DNA of 64,000 bases from Cyanobacteria bacterium SZAS LIN-3 (GTDB taxonomy: Bacteria; Cyanobacteriota; Vampirovibrionia; Obscuribacterales; Obscuribacteraceae): contig JAFEAV010000011.1 of NCBI GenBank assembly GCA_018266215.1, positions 39,646 to 103,645 on the forward strand, read 5' to 3'. This document shows positions 9,303 through 17,852 of the stretch, piece by piece. Numbering within the stretch: the first letter of the stretch is position 1; each line of letters begins with the position of its first letter. Under the pieces are notes generated by a model. That model saw only the letters and a program-made list of their open reading frames with translations. It made no database searches and was not told where the DNA came from. A program made the translations under genes and the position numbers.

Positions 9303-9329
9303 TTGTGAGCTTTCCATTAAACATATAAA
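9303..9329 (+). promoter_or_regulatory. Possible promoter of the peroxiredoxin gene
   Basis: TTGTGA (9303-9308) and TATAAA (9324-9329) are separated by 15 bp, slightly short of ideal. A 13-bp palindrome (AATGTATTACATT, 9247-9259) lies 43 bp upstream and could be an operator. Both are weak calls. Confidence 0.35.
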
Positions 9330-9400
9330 GGAATTAACTCCCGGGTCCTAAGATTGTCGGACTTGTTCCCTGACTAATTTTTTTTGGAGTAATCATCTCT

Positions 9401-9940
9401 ATGTTGCAAGTTGGAAAAAGAGCTCCAGATTTTGACATGCCCTCAACCAAGGACCTCAAGACCTTGAAAGAGAATGTCAAGCTATCTGATTACAAAGGCA
9501 AATGGCTGATCCTGTTCTTCTATCCTCTCGATTTCACCTTCGTTTGCCCGACCGAACTGAAGGCTTTCTCCGAGAAAATGGATGAGATCAAAAAAGCCGG
9601 CGCTGAAGTCCTCGCTGTCTCAACCGACAGTGTGTTCAGCCACAGAGCCTGGATCAACACCCCCGATGCTCAGGGCGGACTCGGTCCTATCAAATACATC
9701 CTCGCTTCCGACATCACCAAAGATGTCAGCCGCGATTTCGGTGTATTGCTGGAAGACAAAGGCATCGCTCTTCGCGGCCTGTTCATCATCGATCCCGATG
9801 GTGTTCTCCAGTATCAAGTTGTCCATGGCCTGAACATCGGCCGCTCCGTTGATGAGACCCTGCGCGTGCTGGAAGCTCTCAAGACTGGCGGACTTTGCCA
9901 AGCTGATTGGAAGCCCGGTCAAAAGCCGCTCACCGTATAA
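9401..9940 (+). CDS. Typical 2-Cys peroxiredoxin (AhpC/Prx1 family)
   Basis: The 179-residue enzyme reduces hydrogen peroxide and organic hydroperoxides. The peroxidatic cysteine lies in FTFVCPTEL (about residue 49), with the upstream FFYPLDF strand. The resolving cysteine lies near the C terminus in LCQADWKPG (about residue 166), so it is the dimeric typical 2-Cys class. The FLxS and GxPDP-like contacts of AhpC are replaced by IDPDGVLQYQ. The start at 9401 follows a usable ribosome site (TTGGAG). A TlpA-like thioredoxin gene follows and may help to recycle it. Confidence 0.92.
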   Translation: MLQVGKRAPDFDMPSTKDLKTLKENVKLSDYKGKWLILFFYPLDFTFVCPTELKAFSEKMDEIKKAGAEVLAVSTDSVFSHRAWINTPDAQGGLGPIKYILASDITKDVSRDFGVLLEDKGIALRGLFIIDPDGVLQYQVVHGLNIGRSVDETLRVLEALKTGGLCQADWKPGQKPLTV

Positions 9941-9963
9941 GTGAGAACGATACGATAATTTGA

Positions 9964-10002
9964 GGGTCGCCTTGCACTGAAGGGCGGCCCTTACTTTTTA
10001 GG
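9964..10002 (+). terminator. Rho-independent-like terminator after peroxiredoxin
   Basis: GGGTCGCCTT (9964-9973) pairs with AAGGGCGGCCC (9980-9990) with one wobble, followed by a T-rich tail (TTACTTTTTA). Confidence 0.65.
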
Positions 10003-10043
10003 CTAGAATTAGCTCGAAAGTGACTTAAATGTGAGGAGGATCG

Positions 10044-10505
10044 ATGCCGCTTCGAATGGACGCTCCCTTGCCCCCGCTGGAAGGCGGCACGGACTGGTTT
10101 AATAGCGAACCCATTAAAGCTGAAGACTTGAAGGGTCACCCGGTTTTGGTGCACTTCTGGTCAATCAGTTGCGGGATTTGCAAAGAGTCTCTGCCTGACC
10201 TCAATCGCTGGCTCGATGAGTACGGTCCCAAGGGACTGAAAATTATCTCGGTGCACATGCCGCGTCAGGAATCCGACACCAATGTGCCGGAAGTCAAAAA
10301 AGTGATGGAAGAATGGGAATGCAGACAACCCATTGTTGTAGACAACTGGCATACCATCACCGATGGATTTGAAAATAAATACGTACCTGCTCTCTATCTT
10401 TTTGACGCCGACCATAAGATGCGTCACTTTCAAGCTGGGGAAAAGGCCGTCAAAATGACCGAGCCTGTGATTCAACGTGTTCTCGGGCTGACGCAAACCG
10501 TTTAA
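10044..10505 (+). CDS. TlpA/ResA-like thioredoxin-fold protein
   Basis: The 153-residue protein has a redox-active CGIC motif (Cys43 and Cys46) after LVHFWSIS, the cis-Pro loop KYVPALYLFD, and the strand-helix order of the TlpA/AhpC-TSA fold. It has no signal peptide or TM anchor, so unlike most TlpA proteins it should act in the cytoplasm as a disulfide reductase or peroxidase partner. A strong ribosome site (GAGGAGGA) precedes the ATG. It is followed 10 bp later by hemL. Confidence 0.85.
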   Translation: MPLRMDAPLPPLEGGTDWFNSEPIKAEDLKGHPVLVHFWSISCGICKESLPDLNRWLDEYGPKGLKIISVHMPRQESDTNVPEVKKVMEEWECRQPIVVDNWHTITDGFENKYVPALYLFDADHKMRHFQAGEKAVKMTEPVIQRVLGLTQTV

Positions 10506-10515
10506 GGAAAAGAGA

Positions 10516-11970
10516 TTGAGTACAAGTAAAACCAGCCCAAAAGGTCAAAAAGCCGTGAGCAATATTGTGGCGGACAAGGCGGCCGAAGAAAAAGATGCGG
10601 ATCAAAAGGACCAGAAGCATGCTCTGGACAAAAATTCTCTTGATCAAAAAAAGGTAGCCGAGTCTTACTCCCATGTCGATCACAGCAAATCGGCCGCGCT
10701 CTTTGCTCGTGCAAAAGAGCATATACCGGGCGGGGTTAATTCACCTGTACGTTCCTGTAAGGCGGTAGGCGGTGAGCCTGTTTTCATACACCACGCCGAC
10801 GGCGCCTACATGTATGACGAAGACGAAAATCGCTACATCGATTATGTCGGCTCCTGGGGCGCGATGATCCTGGGTCACAGACATCCGCGCGTCTCTCAGG
10901 CGATTGAGGATGCCGTGCAGTGTGGTACCAGTTATGGTGCTCCATGCCGCGCTGAAGTGGAAATGGCTGAGCTCATCTGTCAGATGGTGCCCTCGGTGGA
11001 AATGGTGCGCATGGTTAACTCCGGCACCGAAGCCTGCATGTCGGCGATTCGCCTGGCCAGGGCTTTCACCAAGCGTAACTTGATCGTCAAATTTGATGGT
11101 TGCTACCACGGTCATGCAGATGCATTCCTGGTCAAGGCCGGTTCCGGTCTGGCCACCCTTGGTTTGAATACGGCTGCCAGTTCGCCCGGTGTGCCCGGCG
11201 AGTTTACCGCCATGACGATGTCCCTGCCCTACAACAATGTCGACGCTCTGCGCGAGGCCTTCGCCAAGAAAGGCGACGAAATCGCCGCCATCATTGTTGA
11301 GCCTGTTGTCGGCAATGCCGGCGTGATTGTACCGACAGAAGAATTCCTCAAGTCGATGCAGGGTCTCTGCAAAGATACCGGTGCCCTGCTCATATTTGAT
11401 GAAGTGATGACCGGCTTCCGCGTCAGTCTCGGCGGCGCCCAGGAAAAATTTGGCGTCAAGCCCGACCTCACATGCTTCGGCAAAGTGATCGGCGGCGGAC
11501 TGCCCGTCGGCGCTTATGGCGGCCGCAAAGACATAATGGAAATGATTGCCCCGCTTGGACCGGTATATCAGGCCGGCACGCTCTCGGGTAATCCTCTGGC
11601 CATGGCCGCCGGTCTGGCTCAGCTTAGATTCTTGCGCTCGGGCAAGCCCAACAAGGAGCTTGCGCTCACGACTGAAGCTCTGGCCACAGGCCTGAAGGAA
11701 GTCGGCGCAAAATTGAACGTGCCACTACAGGTAGTGTCTGTGCCCGGCATGCTCAGCGTATTTTTCACCAGTGAAGAAGTGAAAGACTTCGACAGCGCTC
11801 TCAAGTGCAATACCGAGCTCTTCGGCAAAGTCTGGCACGGCCTCATTAAACGCGGTATTTACTGGCCGCCTTCGCAATTCGAAGCAGCATTCATATCAGC
11901 CGTCCATAGCCGGCATGATGTGCAGGAAACGATTGCTGCCTTTGAAGACAGTATCTCGGAAGCAAAATAA
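10516..11970 (+). CDS. hemL: Glutamate-1-semialdehyde 2,1-aminomutase
   Basis: HemL converts glutamate-1-semialdehyde to 5-aminolevulinate, the first committed tetrapyrrole intermediate of the C5 pathway. The class-III aminotransferase body begins at IPGGVNSPVRSC. It contains FDGCYHGHAD, IFDEVMTGFRVSLGGAQ, and the PLP lysine in CFGKVIGGGLPVGAYGG (Lys323). The start is a TTG with AAGGA upstream. It gives an extra 55-60 residues, Lys/Asp/Gln-rich, compared with usual HemL proteins, so a later start is possible, but I see no better ribosome site. Confidence 0.95.
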   Translation: MSTSKTSPKGQKAVSNIVADKAAEEKDADQKDQKHALDKNSLDQKKVAESYSHVDHSKSAALFARAKEHIPGGVNSPVRSCKAVGGEPVFIHHADGAYMYDEDENRYIDYVGSWGAMILGHRHPRVSQAIEDAVQCGTSYGAPCRAEVEMAELICQMVPSVEMVRMVNSGTEACMSAIRLARAFTKRNLIVKFDGCYHGHADAFLVKAGSGLATLGLNTAASSPGVPGEFTAMTMSLPYNNVDALREAFAKKGDEIAAIIVEPVVGNAGVIVPTEEFLKSMQGLCKDTGALLIFDEVMTGFRVSLGGAQEKFGVKPDLTCFGKVIGGGLPVGAYGGRKDIMEMIAPLGPVYQAGTLSGNPLAMAAGLAQLRFLRSGKPNKELALTTEALATGLKEVGAKLNVPLQVVSVPGMLSVFFTSEEVKDFDSALKCNTELFGKVWHGLIKRGIYWPPSQFEAAFISAVHSRHDVQETIAAFEDSISEAK

Positions 11971-11986
11971 GACAGGGAATTAAGTT

Positions 11987-12286
11987 ATGCAGTTTGTTGT
12001 CACCGGACACGATGGAACAGATCAAGAAGCCGTAGCCAGACGTTTGGCCAAGCGCGAAGAGCATCTCAAGGCCGCCGAGAAGATGAAAGTCTCCGGCACT
12101 TTGAAGTTTGCCACCGCGCTTCTGGACGATGACGGCAAGATGATTGGTTCCATTCTGGTCGTTGATTTCCCAAGCCGCGAGGAACTTGACCAGTGGCTTA
12201 AGGTTGAGCCCTATATCCTGGGCGATGTCTGGCGCTCGGTGGAAGTTAAGCCCTGCCGCGTAGCGCCGATGTTCCAGGACAACTAA
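11987..12286 (+). CDS. YciI-like protein
   Basis: The 99-residue protein has the ferredoxin-like YciI pattern. It opens with MQFVVTGHDG, has a helix with several Arg and Lys, then SGTLKFATALLDDDGKMIGSILVVDFPSREELDQWLKVEPYI. The VDF...EPY region is the family's most conserved part. YciI proteins are small enzymes or accessory domains of unclear chemistry. It lies 16 bp after hemL and is probably co-transcribed. Confidence 0.8.
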   Translation: MQFVVTGHDGTDQEAVARRLAKREEHLKAAEKMKVSGTLKFATALLDDDGKMIGSILVVDFPSREELDQWLKVEPYILGDVWRSVEVKPCRVAPMFQDN

Positions 12287-12390
12287 ACCAGCCGACCCGC
12301 CAGGTCGTTCAATTGGTACCCGATTGTCACTTTTGAGTCCTATTCTGTAGCCATTCCTCCCCCATGGCCAGAATTAAGGATTCAAATACT

Positions 12391-12735
12391 ATGCATCACC
12401 ATCATTTTGAAAGCTCCCATCATAACCATCAGCCCAGCCAGATTGACCAGGACGAGCGTGCCGTCACTAAATGGCTGAATACTATGGAAGCAAGCCTGGC
12501 CAATCCCAAGTCTAAGTTTGATATTGCCAAGTTTTCCGACAGCGAAATAGACGCCATCAATAAGTACATGCACTCGCATGAAAAGTCTCTGGCGCGCTAT
12601 GACCAGTTCCTGCCCAAGGTGCACATAGTCGACCATTCGGCTGCTGCCCCCGCCGCAGATACTTCGCATGAGTCCAAACATAAACCAGCCGAAGGCCTGC
12701 AATCTTGCCAGACTAAGAAGCCGAACTGGATTTAG
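12391..12735 (+). CDS. Small His-rich hypothetical protein
   Basis: The product (114 residues from this ATG) begins MHHHHFESSHHNHQ, a cluster of seven His in 13 residues. It continues with a helical central domain (DERAVTKWLNTMEASL, DSEIDAINKYMHSHEKSL) and ends with another His-containing stretch. An ATG at 12364 gives nine more residues, but only the 12391 start has a ribosome-site-like AAGGA at proper distance. A metal-binding or chaperone role is suggested by the His cluster only. I do not recognise the family. Confidence 0.6.
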   Translation: MHHHHFESSHHNHQPSQIDQDERAVTKWLNTMEASLANPKSKFDIAKFSDSEIDAINKYMHSHEKSLARYDQFLPKVHIVDHSAAAPAADTSHESKHKPAEGLQSCQTKKPNWI

Positions 12736-12753
12736 TGAAGTAGGTAAGGTGAC

Positions 12754-13521
12754 CTATAGCACAAGCGAAAATGAGGCTTCCGGCACCGTGGTTGAATCCG
12801 TCTCGTCCGCGTGACTGCGCTTCTGCCATCTGGCTCGTGCCAGCGTTATCGCACCTACGACGTTGCCGCCGGCTCTGGCCACCGACAACGCGCATTCGTA
12901 TATTGTTGCGCCGGAGGTCAGCACGTCATCCACCAGAATCACATTCTGCCCAGCCAGGCTCTTGCTTGCAGCAAATGCCCCTTGCAAATTGCGTCTTCTC
13001 TGCCCCCGGCTCAGCCCAAACTGAGGTCTGGTGGCGCGGGTGCGAAGCAGGCTGGTGTTGTCCATTTTTAAATTGAGCTCGCGGCCTAAATGAAAAGCGA
13101 GTTCCTCTGCTTGATTGAAACCTCGCTCCCGGCGCTTGCCTGCGTGCAATGGCACCGGTACGAGCACTGGTTTCTCTCCTTCTCCTGTCTCCAGCAACGC
13201 CACCGCCGGCGGTAGCAGTGCGAAGGACAATATTCTCGCCAGCTCGGGCCGCTTCAGATATTTGATTTGATACACAGCTTCCTGCAGCGGGCCGCTGTAA
13301 TAGCCGCAACTCAGGCATTCGATCACATCATTATCATCGTCGCCTATGAGCGTGGTGCGCACGGGCTCCAGCTCGCTGAAGAATGAGCGGCAATGATTGC
13401 ACAATTCGCCTTCCGTCGTGTCCACCTGGCACAGCCCACAGCAAGGCGGCTCAAAGAGCAGCAGGGTTACCAGCCGCCACAGTCTTCCGGGCAGACCCAT
13501 AGCCAATTTCAACATAGACAT
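12754..13521 (-). CDS. ComF-type amidophosphoribosyltransferase
   Basis: The protein has the double Cys zinc module of ComF/GntX proteins (CCGLCQ and LCNHC, then a C-containing CLSCGYYSG). It continues with VPVPLHAGKRRERGFNQAEELA and the PRPP-binding loop VILVDDVLTSGATI. ComFC-like proteins support DNA uptake in competent bacteria, but homologues occur widely outside competence. I use the ATG at 13521 (255 residues), because it follows a purine-rich stretch (GGAAGGGGGG). The longer frame begins with a TTG at 13587 in the divergent promoter region. Confidence 0.85.
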   Translation of the reverse strand: MSMLKLAMGLPGRLWRLVTLLLFEPPCCGLCQVDTTEGELCNHCRSFFSELEPVRTTLIGDDDNDVIECLSCGYYSGPLQEAVYQIKYLKRPELARILSFALLPPAVALLETGEGEKPVLVPVPLHAGKRRERGFNQAEELAFHLGRELNLKMDNTSLLRTRATRPQFGLSRGQRRRNLQGAFAASKSLAGQNVILVDDVLTSGATIYECALSVARAGGNVVGAITLARARWQKRSHADETDSTTVPEASFSLVL

Positions 13522-13616
13522 CCCATCCCCCCTTCCTAAAAAGGTCCGTCTAAATTGAAAAACGTTTCTTTCCGGCAATAAGTTCAATCGCCGGAAGACA
13601 TTTAAAAGCTACACTT

Positions 13617-14936
13617 ATGTGCATGAAAAAAGATGGCCACAAACTCATAGCCCTGGCTGAAGAGCGCCTTGCCGAAGCCTTCCGTCATATTGACGACATC
13701 GCCATGACCAATCAGCTGCGCGTGCTCGCGGCCTTCCGGCAACATAAGTTGACCGAGGAGTTTTTTGCCGAGCGCACCGGCTACGGCATCGACGACACCG
13801 GCCGTGAGGCCATGGACCGCATTTTTGCCTCGGCCTTTGGTTGCCCATCGGCTGCGGTGCGCATGCAAATGGTCTCCGGCACTCATGCTATTGCCTGCGC
13901 CCTTTTTGGCAATCTGCGCCCGGGCGACAGTCTTATAAGTCTCACCGGCAAGCCCTACGACACCCTGGAAGAAGTAATCGGCGTCCAGGAGCCGGTTACG
14001 GCTGGTTCTAAGGCTGGGGGCAAGGCCCGTAAAACGGCCAAACCGGCTAAAATTAGCGGTTCGCTGGCCGAGCTTGGCGTGCACTATACCGAGCTGGACC
14101 TGGATCCGGTGCGCGATGGTGAAAACAAAATCGTCGCTGCTATTCACAAAGCCGGTCCGGCAGCGCTCTATCACATTCAAAAATCCCGCGGCTATTCCAT
14201 GAGCCGCCGCACTCTGTCCAATAAGGATATCGGCAAGCTCTGCACCATGGTGCGCAAGGTCTATCCCGAGGCCCGAGTCTTTGTCGACAATTGCTACGGT
14301 GAATTTGTCGAGGCGGCCGAACCCACCGCCCACGGCGCCAATCTTATGGCCGGGTCCCTGATCAAAAATCCGGGTGGCGGCCTGGCTCTGACCGGCGGTT
14401 ATGTGGCCGGGGACGCAGACATGGTGGAGAACGCCCTGGTCCGGCTGACCGCCCCCGGCATCGGCGGGCACCTGGGTGTCACTTTTAACCAGAATCGCCT
14501 GGTCTTTCAGGGACTCTTTATGGCGCCTTCGGTGGTGGCCGGAGCGGTGAAAGGGGCGATGCTTGTGGCTTCGGTCATGGGCGAGCTGGGCTGCAAAATC
14601 GACCCGGCGCCCATGGATACTCGCTTTGACATTATTCAGGCCATAGAATTTGGCGACCGCAAGAAACTGGTCAATTTTTGCCGGGCGATCCAGAGCTTTT
14701 CCCCCGTAAACGCCCATGTGCTGCCCGAGCCCAGCGCCATGCCCGGCTACGCCGACGAGGTGATTATGGCCGGGGGCTCCTTTGTCGAGGGGGCCACCAT
14801 CGAGCTTTCCTGCGATGGACCGCTGCGCGAGCCCTATGCCGTATATCTGCAAGGAGGACTCTCATATCTTCATGTAAAGAGCGCCCTGCTCGGGGCTCTA
14901 AATCTGTCGCAGTCGGGCGAGGCGCGTTTTTTCTAA
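13617..14936 (+). CDS. PLP-dependent methionine gamma-lyase-family enzyme (aluminium-resistance/YnbB type)
   Basis: The 439-residue protein matches the Met_gamma_lyase (PF06838) family, long labelled aluminium resistance protein. It has the N-terminal helix with DDIAMTNQLRVLAAF, a GYGIDDTGREAMDRIFA signature, VSGTHAIACALFGNLRPGD (PLP phosphate region), VFVDNCYGEFVE (the Asp facing the cofactor), and SLIKNPGGGLALTGGYVAG (with the PLP Lys). The insertion at about residues 127-142 is Ala/Lys-rich (SKAGGKARKTAKPAK). The true substrate is not settled for the family. Divergent from the ComF gene. Confidence 0.85.
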   Translation: MCMKKDGHKLIALAEERLAEAFRHIDDIAMTNQLRVLAAFRQHKLTEEFFAERTGYGIDDTGREAMDRIFASAFGCPSAAVRMQMVSGTHAIACALFGNLRPGDSLISLTGKPYDTLEEVIGVQEPVTAGSKAGGKARKTAKPAKISGSLAELGVHYTELDLDPVRDGENKIVAAIHKAGPAALYHIQKSRGYSMSRRTLSNKDIGKLCTMVRKVYPEARVFVDNCYGEFVEAAEPTAHGANLMAGSLIKNPGGGLALTGGYVAGDADMVENALVRLTAPGIGGHLGVTFNQNRLVFQGLFMAPSVVAGAVKGAMLVASVMGELGCKIDPAPMDTRFDIIQAIEFGDRKKLVNFCRAIQSFSPVNAHVLPEPSAMPGYADEVIMAGGSFVEGATIELSCDGPLREPYAVYLQGGLSYLHVKSALLGALNLSQSGEARFF

Positions 14937-14968
14937 TGTGTTAAACGTTAACCGGCGGCGATTGGTGA

Positions 14969-14997
14969 CTGACGTGTCGGACTTTTATCCCTATAAT
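14969..14997 (+). promoter_or_regulatory. Promoter of prs
   Basis: A perfect TATAAT (14992-14997) lies 17 bp after CTGACG (14969-14974). The expected start is near 15004, about 40 nt before the prs GTG. Confidence 0.75.
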
Positions 14998-15042
14998 TAG
15001 CCCAGTTCACTTCGCCATACTCAGCTCTTTGAGGATGTACTC

Positions 15043-16026
15043 GTGGTAGCTCAAATGCCCGCTAGACACCAGGTCAACTCCGACGCCAAGCTAGAGCTCA
15101 AGATACTTTCCGGGACCGCCAATCCAGAATTGGCCAGGGAAGTCGCAGAGCACCTGGGTTTGGGCATCACTCCGGTAAAAATCGCCCCGTTCTCAGACGG
15201 CGAGATATATGTGCAGTTGCAAGAATCGGTCCGGGGTGTTGATTGCTTCATCATCCAGCCCACCTGCACACCGGTAAACGAAAATTTGATGGAGCTGCTT
15301 ATCCTGCTCGACGCACTGAAACGGGCGTCAGCCGGACGCATCACCGTTGTGATGCCTTATTACGGTTATGGCCGTCAGGACCGTAAAGCCGCCGGACGTG
15401 AGGCTATCACCGCCAAGCTTATTGCAGACCTTTTGACGACGGCCGGAGCCCAGCGTGTAGTCGCTCTCGACCTGCATGCACCGCAAATTATGGGCTTCTT
15501 CAATATCCTTGTCGATCACCTTTATGCCAGCCCCGTGCTGCTCGACTACATTCGCGAGCTCAATCTCACCGACATCGTCCTGGTCAGCCCGGATGTGGGC
15601 GGGGTGTCGCGTACCCGTGCTTTTGCTAAAAAATTAGATGATGCCCCCATTGCCATCATCGACAAACGTCGCACCAAGCACAATGTGGCTGAAGTGATGA
15701 GTGTCGTAGGCGATGTCAAAGGCAAAGTGGCGATTATGGTGGACGATATGGTCGACACCGCCGGGACACTGGTGAAGGGCGCTGAGCTTCTAATCAAGGA
15801 AGGCGCCGTGCGGGTTTTCGCCTGTGCCACCCATGCTGTTCTTTCCGGTCCCGCCAATGAGCGTCTGGATAATTCGCCGATCGAAAAATTGATCGTCACC
15901 AATTCCATCCCTCACGATCCCGCTAACCTTTCGGACAAAGTTGTGATGCTGTCCGTGGCTAAGTTGCTTGGAGAAGCTATTCATCGCATTCACGACGATT
16001 CGTCCGTGAGTGAAATGTTTGCATGA
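15043..16026 (+). CDS. prs: Ribose-phosphate pyrophosphokinase
   Basis: Prs makes PRPP from ribose-5-phosphate and ATP for nucleotide, His and Trp synthesis. The 327-residue protein has the FSDGEIYVQLQESVRG substrate region, the ATP flag region PYYGYGRQDRKAAGREAITAK, and the PRPP loop MVDDMVDTAGTLVKGA. The start is a GTG with GAGGA upstream; about 17 residues precede the conserved LKILSGTANPELA. It overlaps the following MBL gene by four bases (ATGA). Confidence 0.96.
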   Translation: MVAQMPARHQVNSDAKLELKILSGTANPELAREVAEHLGLGITPVKIAPFSDGEIYVQLQESVRGVDCFIIQPTCTPVNENLMELLILLDALKRASAGRITVVMPYYGYGRQDRKAAGREAITAKLIADLLTTAGAQRVVALDLHAPQIMGFFNILVDHLYASPVLLDYIRELNLTDIVLVSPDVGGVSRTRAFAKKLDDAPIAIIDKRRTKHNVAEVMSVVGDVKGKVAIMVDDMVDTAGTLVKGAELLIKEGAVRVFACATHAVLSGPANERLDNSPIEKLIVTNSIPHDPANLSDKVVMLSVAKLLGEAIHRIHDDSSVSEMFA

Positions 16027-16658
16027 GCCTCGTTCTCGAGAGCTTTCCTGTTGGTCCACTCGGCTGCAACTGCTCCATCATCGGTTGCAGTGAGACTAAA
16101 GAAGCGGCCGTGGTCGATCCCGGCGGCGATGTCGATGAGATTATCGCCCGGCTTAAAAAGCACGGTCTGACGCCGAAATATTTGCTGCATACGCACGCGC
16201 ACTTCGATCATATTATCGGTTCGCGCGGCATGCGCGAAAAAACCGGCGCGCTTATCTGTCTCAATAAAGACGACCAGTTTCTCTATGACAAACTCACTAC
16301 CCAGGCGGGTATGTTCGGCTTCGCCGCCGATGAGCCTTTGCCTGTTGATAGATTTATCGAGGACGAAGAAGAGTTCGGCATCGGTTCGATGAAGGCTTCG
16401 GTCATTCATACACCCGGCCATACGCCCGGCTCTTGCTGCTTTTCTCTGGGAGCGAAGGAGAGCGTTTTGTTCTCCGGCGATACTCTCTTCAATCGCTCTA
16501 TCGGCCGCACGGACCTCTGGGGCGGCTCTTTTGAGGAAATAATCAAATCCATTTCCACACGCCTTTTCACCCTCGATGACAGTACCCGGGTCATAACCGG
16601 ACACGGCCCGGACACAGACATCTGGAGTGAGAAGAAGAAGAACCCGTTTTTCCAGTGA
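16023..16658 (+). CDS. Metallo-beta-lactamase-fold hydrolase (glyoxalase II-like)
   Basis: The 211-residue protein carries the dinuclear zinc motif HTHAHFDHIIG, a later metal His in HTPGHTPGSCCF, the bridging Asp in LFSGDTLF, and the last His in ITGHGPDT. The size and order match the YcbL/glyoxalase II-like clade of cytosolic hydrolases, which act on thioester or similar bonds. It lacks the extra C-terminal substrate domain of true GloB, so calling it GloB would be too specific. Its ATGA overlap implies co-translation with prs. Confidence 0.88.
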   Translation: MSLVLESFPVGPLGCNCSIIGCSETKEAAVVDPGGDVDEIIARLKKHGLTPKYLLHTHAHFDHIIGSRGMREKTGALICLNKDDQFLYDKLTTQAGMFGFAADEPLPVDRFIEDEEEFGIGSMKASVIHTPGHTPGSCCFSLGAKESVLFSGDTLFNRSIGRTDLWGGSFEEIIKSISTRLFTLDDSTRVITGHGPDTDIWSEKKKNPFFQ

Positions 16659-16680
16659 ACGCTAACTAAAGGATCTGGCT

Positions 16681-17745
16681 GTGTCATCAAAAAGAACAGA
16701 AGAGCTCGATTTCTCTCCCTTTAACGCGGAAGATGTTCTCACTGCCCTTTGCAAAGTGCTGCGCACCAGCCGGGCGATTTCATTCAGCTATGCCGGTGAC
16801 ATTCAGAGTGTCGTTGATCGCATCGGCCGTGTCTTCCATGCCGAGCGCTGCATGATGCTGGTTGCGGCAAAGGATCAGGTACATGTTGAAACATTTGAGT
16901 ATCTCGCCGAGGGCATAGACAGTGTCTCTCACATGTTTGCCGGCGTGCGCGGCCAGGCCATGGCACATGAGCTGATTGGACTGGACGGCGATATTAATGC
17001 GGTGTCCGATGTTGCCAATGCATCGAATCTTGATGGCGGTTATTTCCTGCCTCTCAAAATACGCGGCGACAGCCGCAACGACGGCAAGGAACGACGCGCC
17101 GGTCTTCTCTATATCAAGGACGGTCCGCTCAGCCGCTGGAATAAGCTGGTCCTGGAGAGTCTTGTGGTTGTTGCCGATCATCTGGCCCGCCTGGCTCAGA
17201 TCGAGCAGATTTCGAGTACTTTGGGCGAGCTGGAAAGCGAGGACAAAGTCACCGGATTTCTCCACCGCAAATTTGCCTCCGGGGCGGCGGCTAAGGAGCT
17301 TGCCCGGGCGGAATTTTTTGGCGATCAGGCCAGTCTCATGCTTATCGATCTTGATCTTGGCGGACGGTCGCCTGATGTTTATGGCACCGCCCTTGGTGAG
17401 GCTGTGATTAAAACGGTGGCCTCGGCTATAGCCGCCGGTGTTCGCGGTGTCGACATTTGCGGTCGCATCGGCCTGGACGAGTTTCTTGTATTTTGCCCCA
17501 GGCTGGATCAGGAGGAAGCGGGCAAGCTGGCTGCCTATCTCGTTAAACGTATAAACGAGAGTTTGATGAATCTGACCCGCAATGGTGAAATCAAGGCCGA
17601 AGTCGGTGTTTTTGTACCAACCACCGCCAGTGTCGGACTGGCGCACAGCCGTAAGGGCGAGGCCTTCGAGGCTCTGTATTCGGCGGCGCAGGAAAGTCTC
17701 AATGCTGCCAGACAGGCCGGCGGCAATATGGTCAAATCTGTTTGA
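16681..17745 (+). CDS. GAF-like plus degenerate GGDEF-domain protein
   Basis: The 354-residue protein has an N-terminal GAF-like half (about residues 25-180: SVVDRIGRVFHAERCMMLVAA, then RAGLLYIKDGPLS and WNKLVLESLVVVADHLARL), a linker helix (LGELESEDKVTGFLHRKF), and a GGDEF-like half. The active-site loop reads GRIGLDEFLVF where the usual form is RxGGDEF, so the second Gly is Leu. The usual DIDxFKxxND region is LIDLDLGGRSPDVYG. Loss of these residues suggests it no longer makes c-di-GMP and may bind a ligand or protein. The start is a GTG with AAAGGA upstream. Confidence 0.75.
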   Translation: MSSKRTEELDFSPFNAEDVLTALCKVLRTSRAISFSYAGDIQSVVDRIGRVFHAERCMMLVAAKDQVHVETFEYLAEGIDSVSHMFAGVRGQAMAHELIGLDGDINAVSDVANASNLDGGYFLPLKIRGDSRNDGKERRAGLLYIKDGPLSRWNKLVLESLVVVADHLARLAQIEQISSTLGELESEDKVTGFLHRKFASGAAAKELARAEFFGDQASLMLIDLDLGGRSPDVYGTALGEAVIKTVASAIAAGVRGVDICGRIGLDEFLVFCPRLDQEEAGKLAAYLVKRINESLMNLTRNGEIKAEVGVFVPTTASVGLAHSRKGEAFEALYSAAQESLNAARQAGGNMVKSV

Positions 17746-17852
17746 AGCCCTTGGCAACAATTGCGAAAATTTGCCCTGGATCAGCTCAAATGATTTGTCA
17801 TGGCTTCTATAATTAGGTTATTGGACACACCAAGCGTCAGGCGGGCAAATAA

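Noticed and set aside
13602..14852. 416-residue reverse-strand frame
   Set aside because: Overlaps the methionine-gamma-lyase-family gene fully; no family features.
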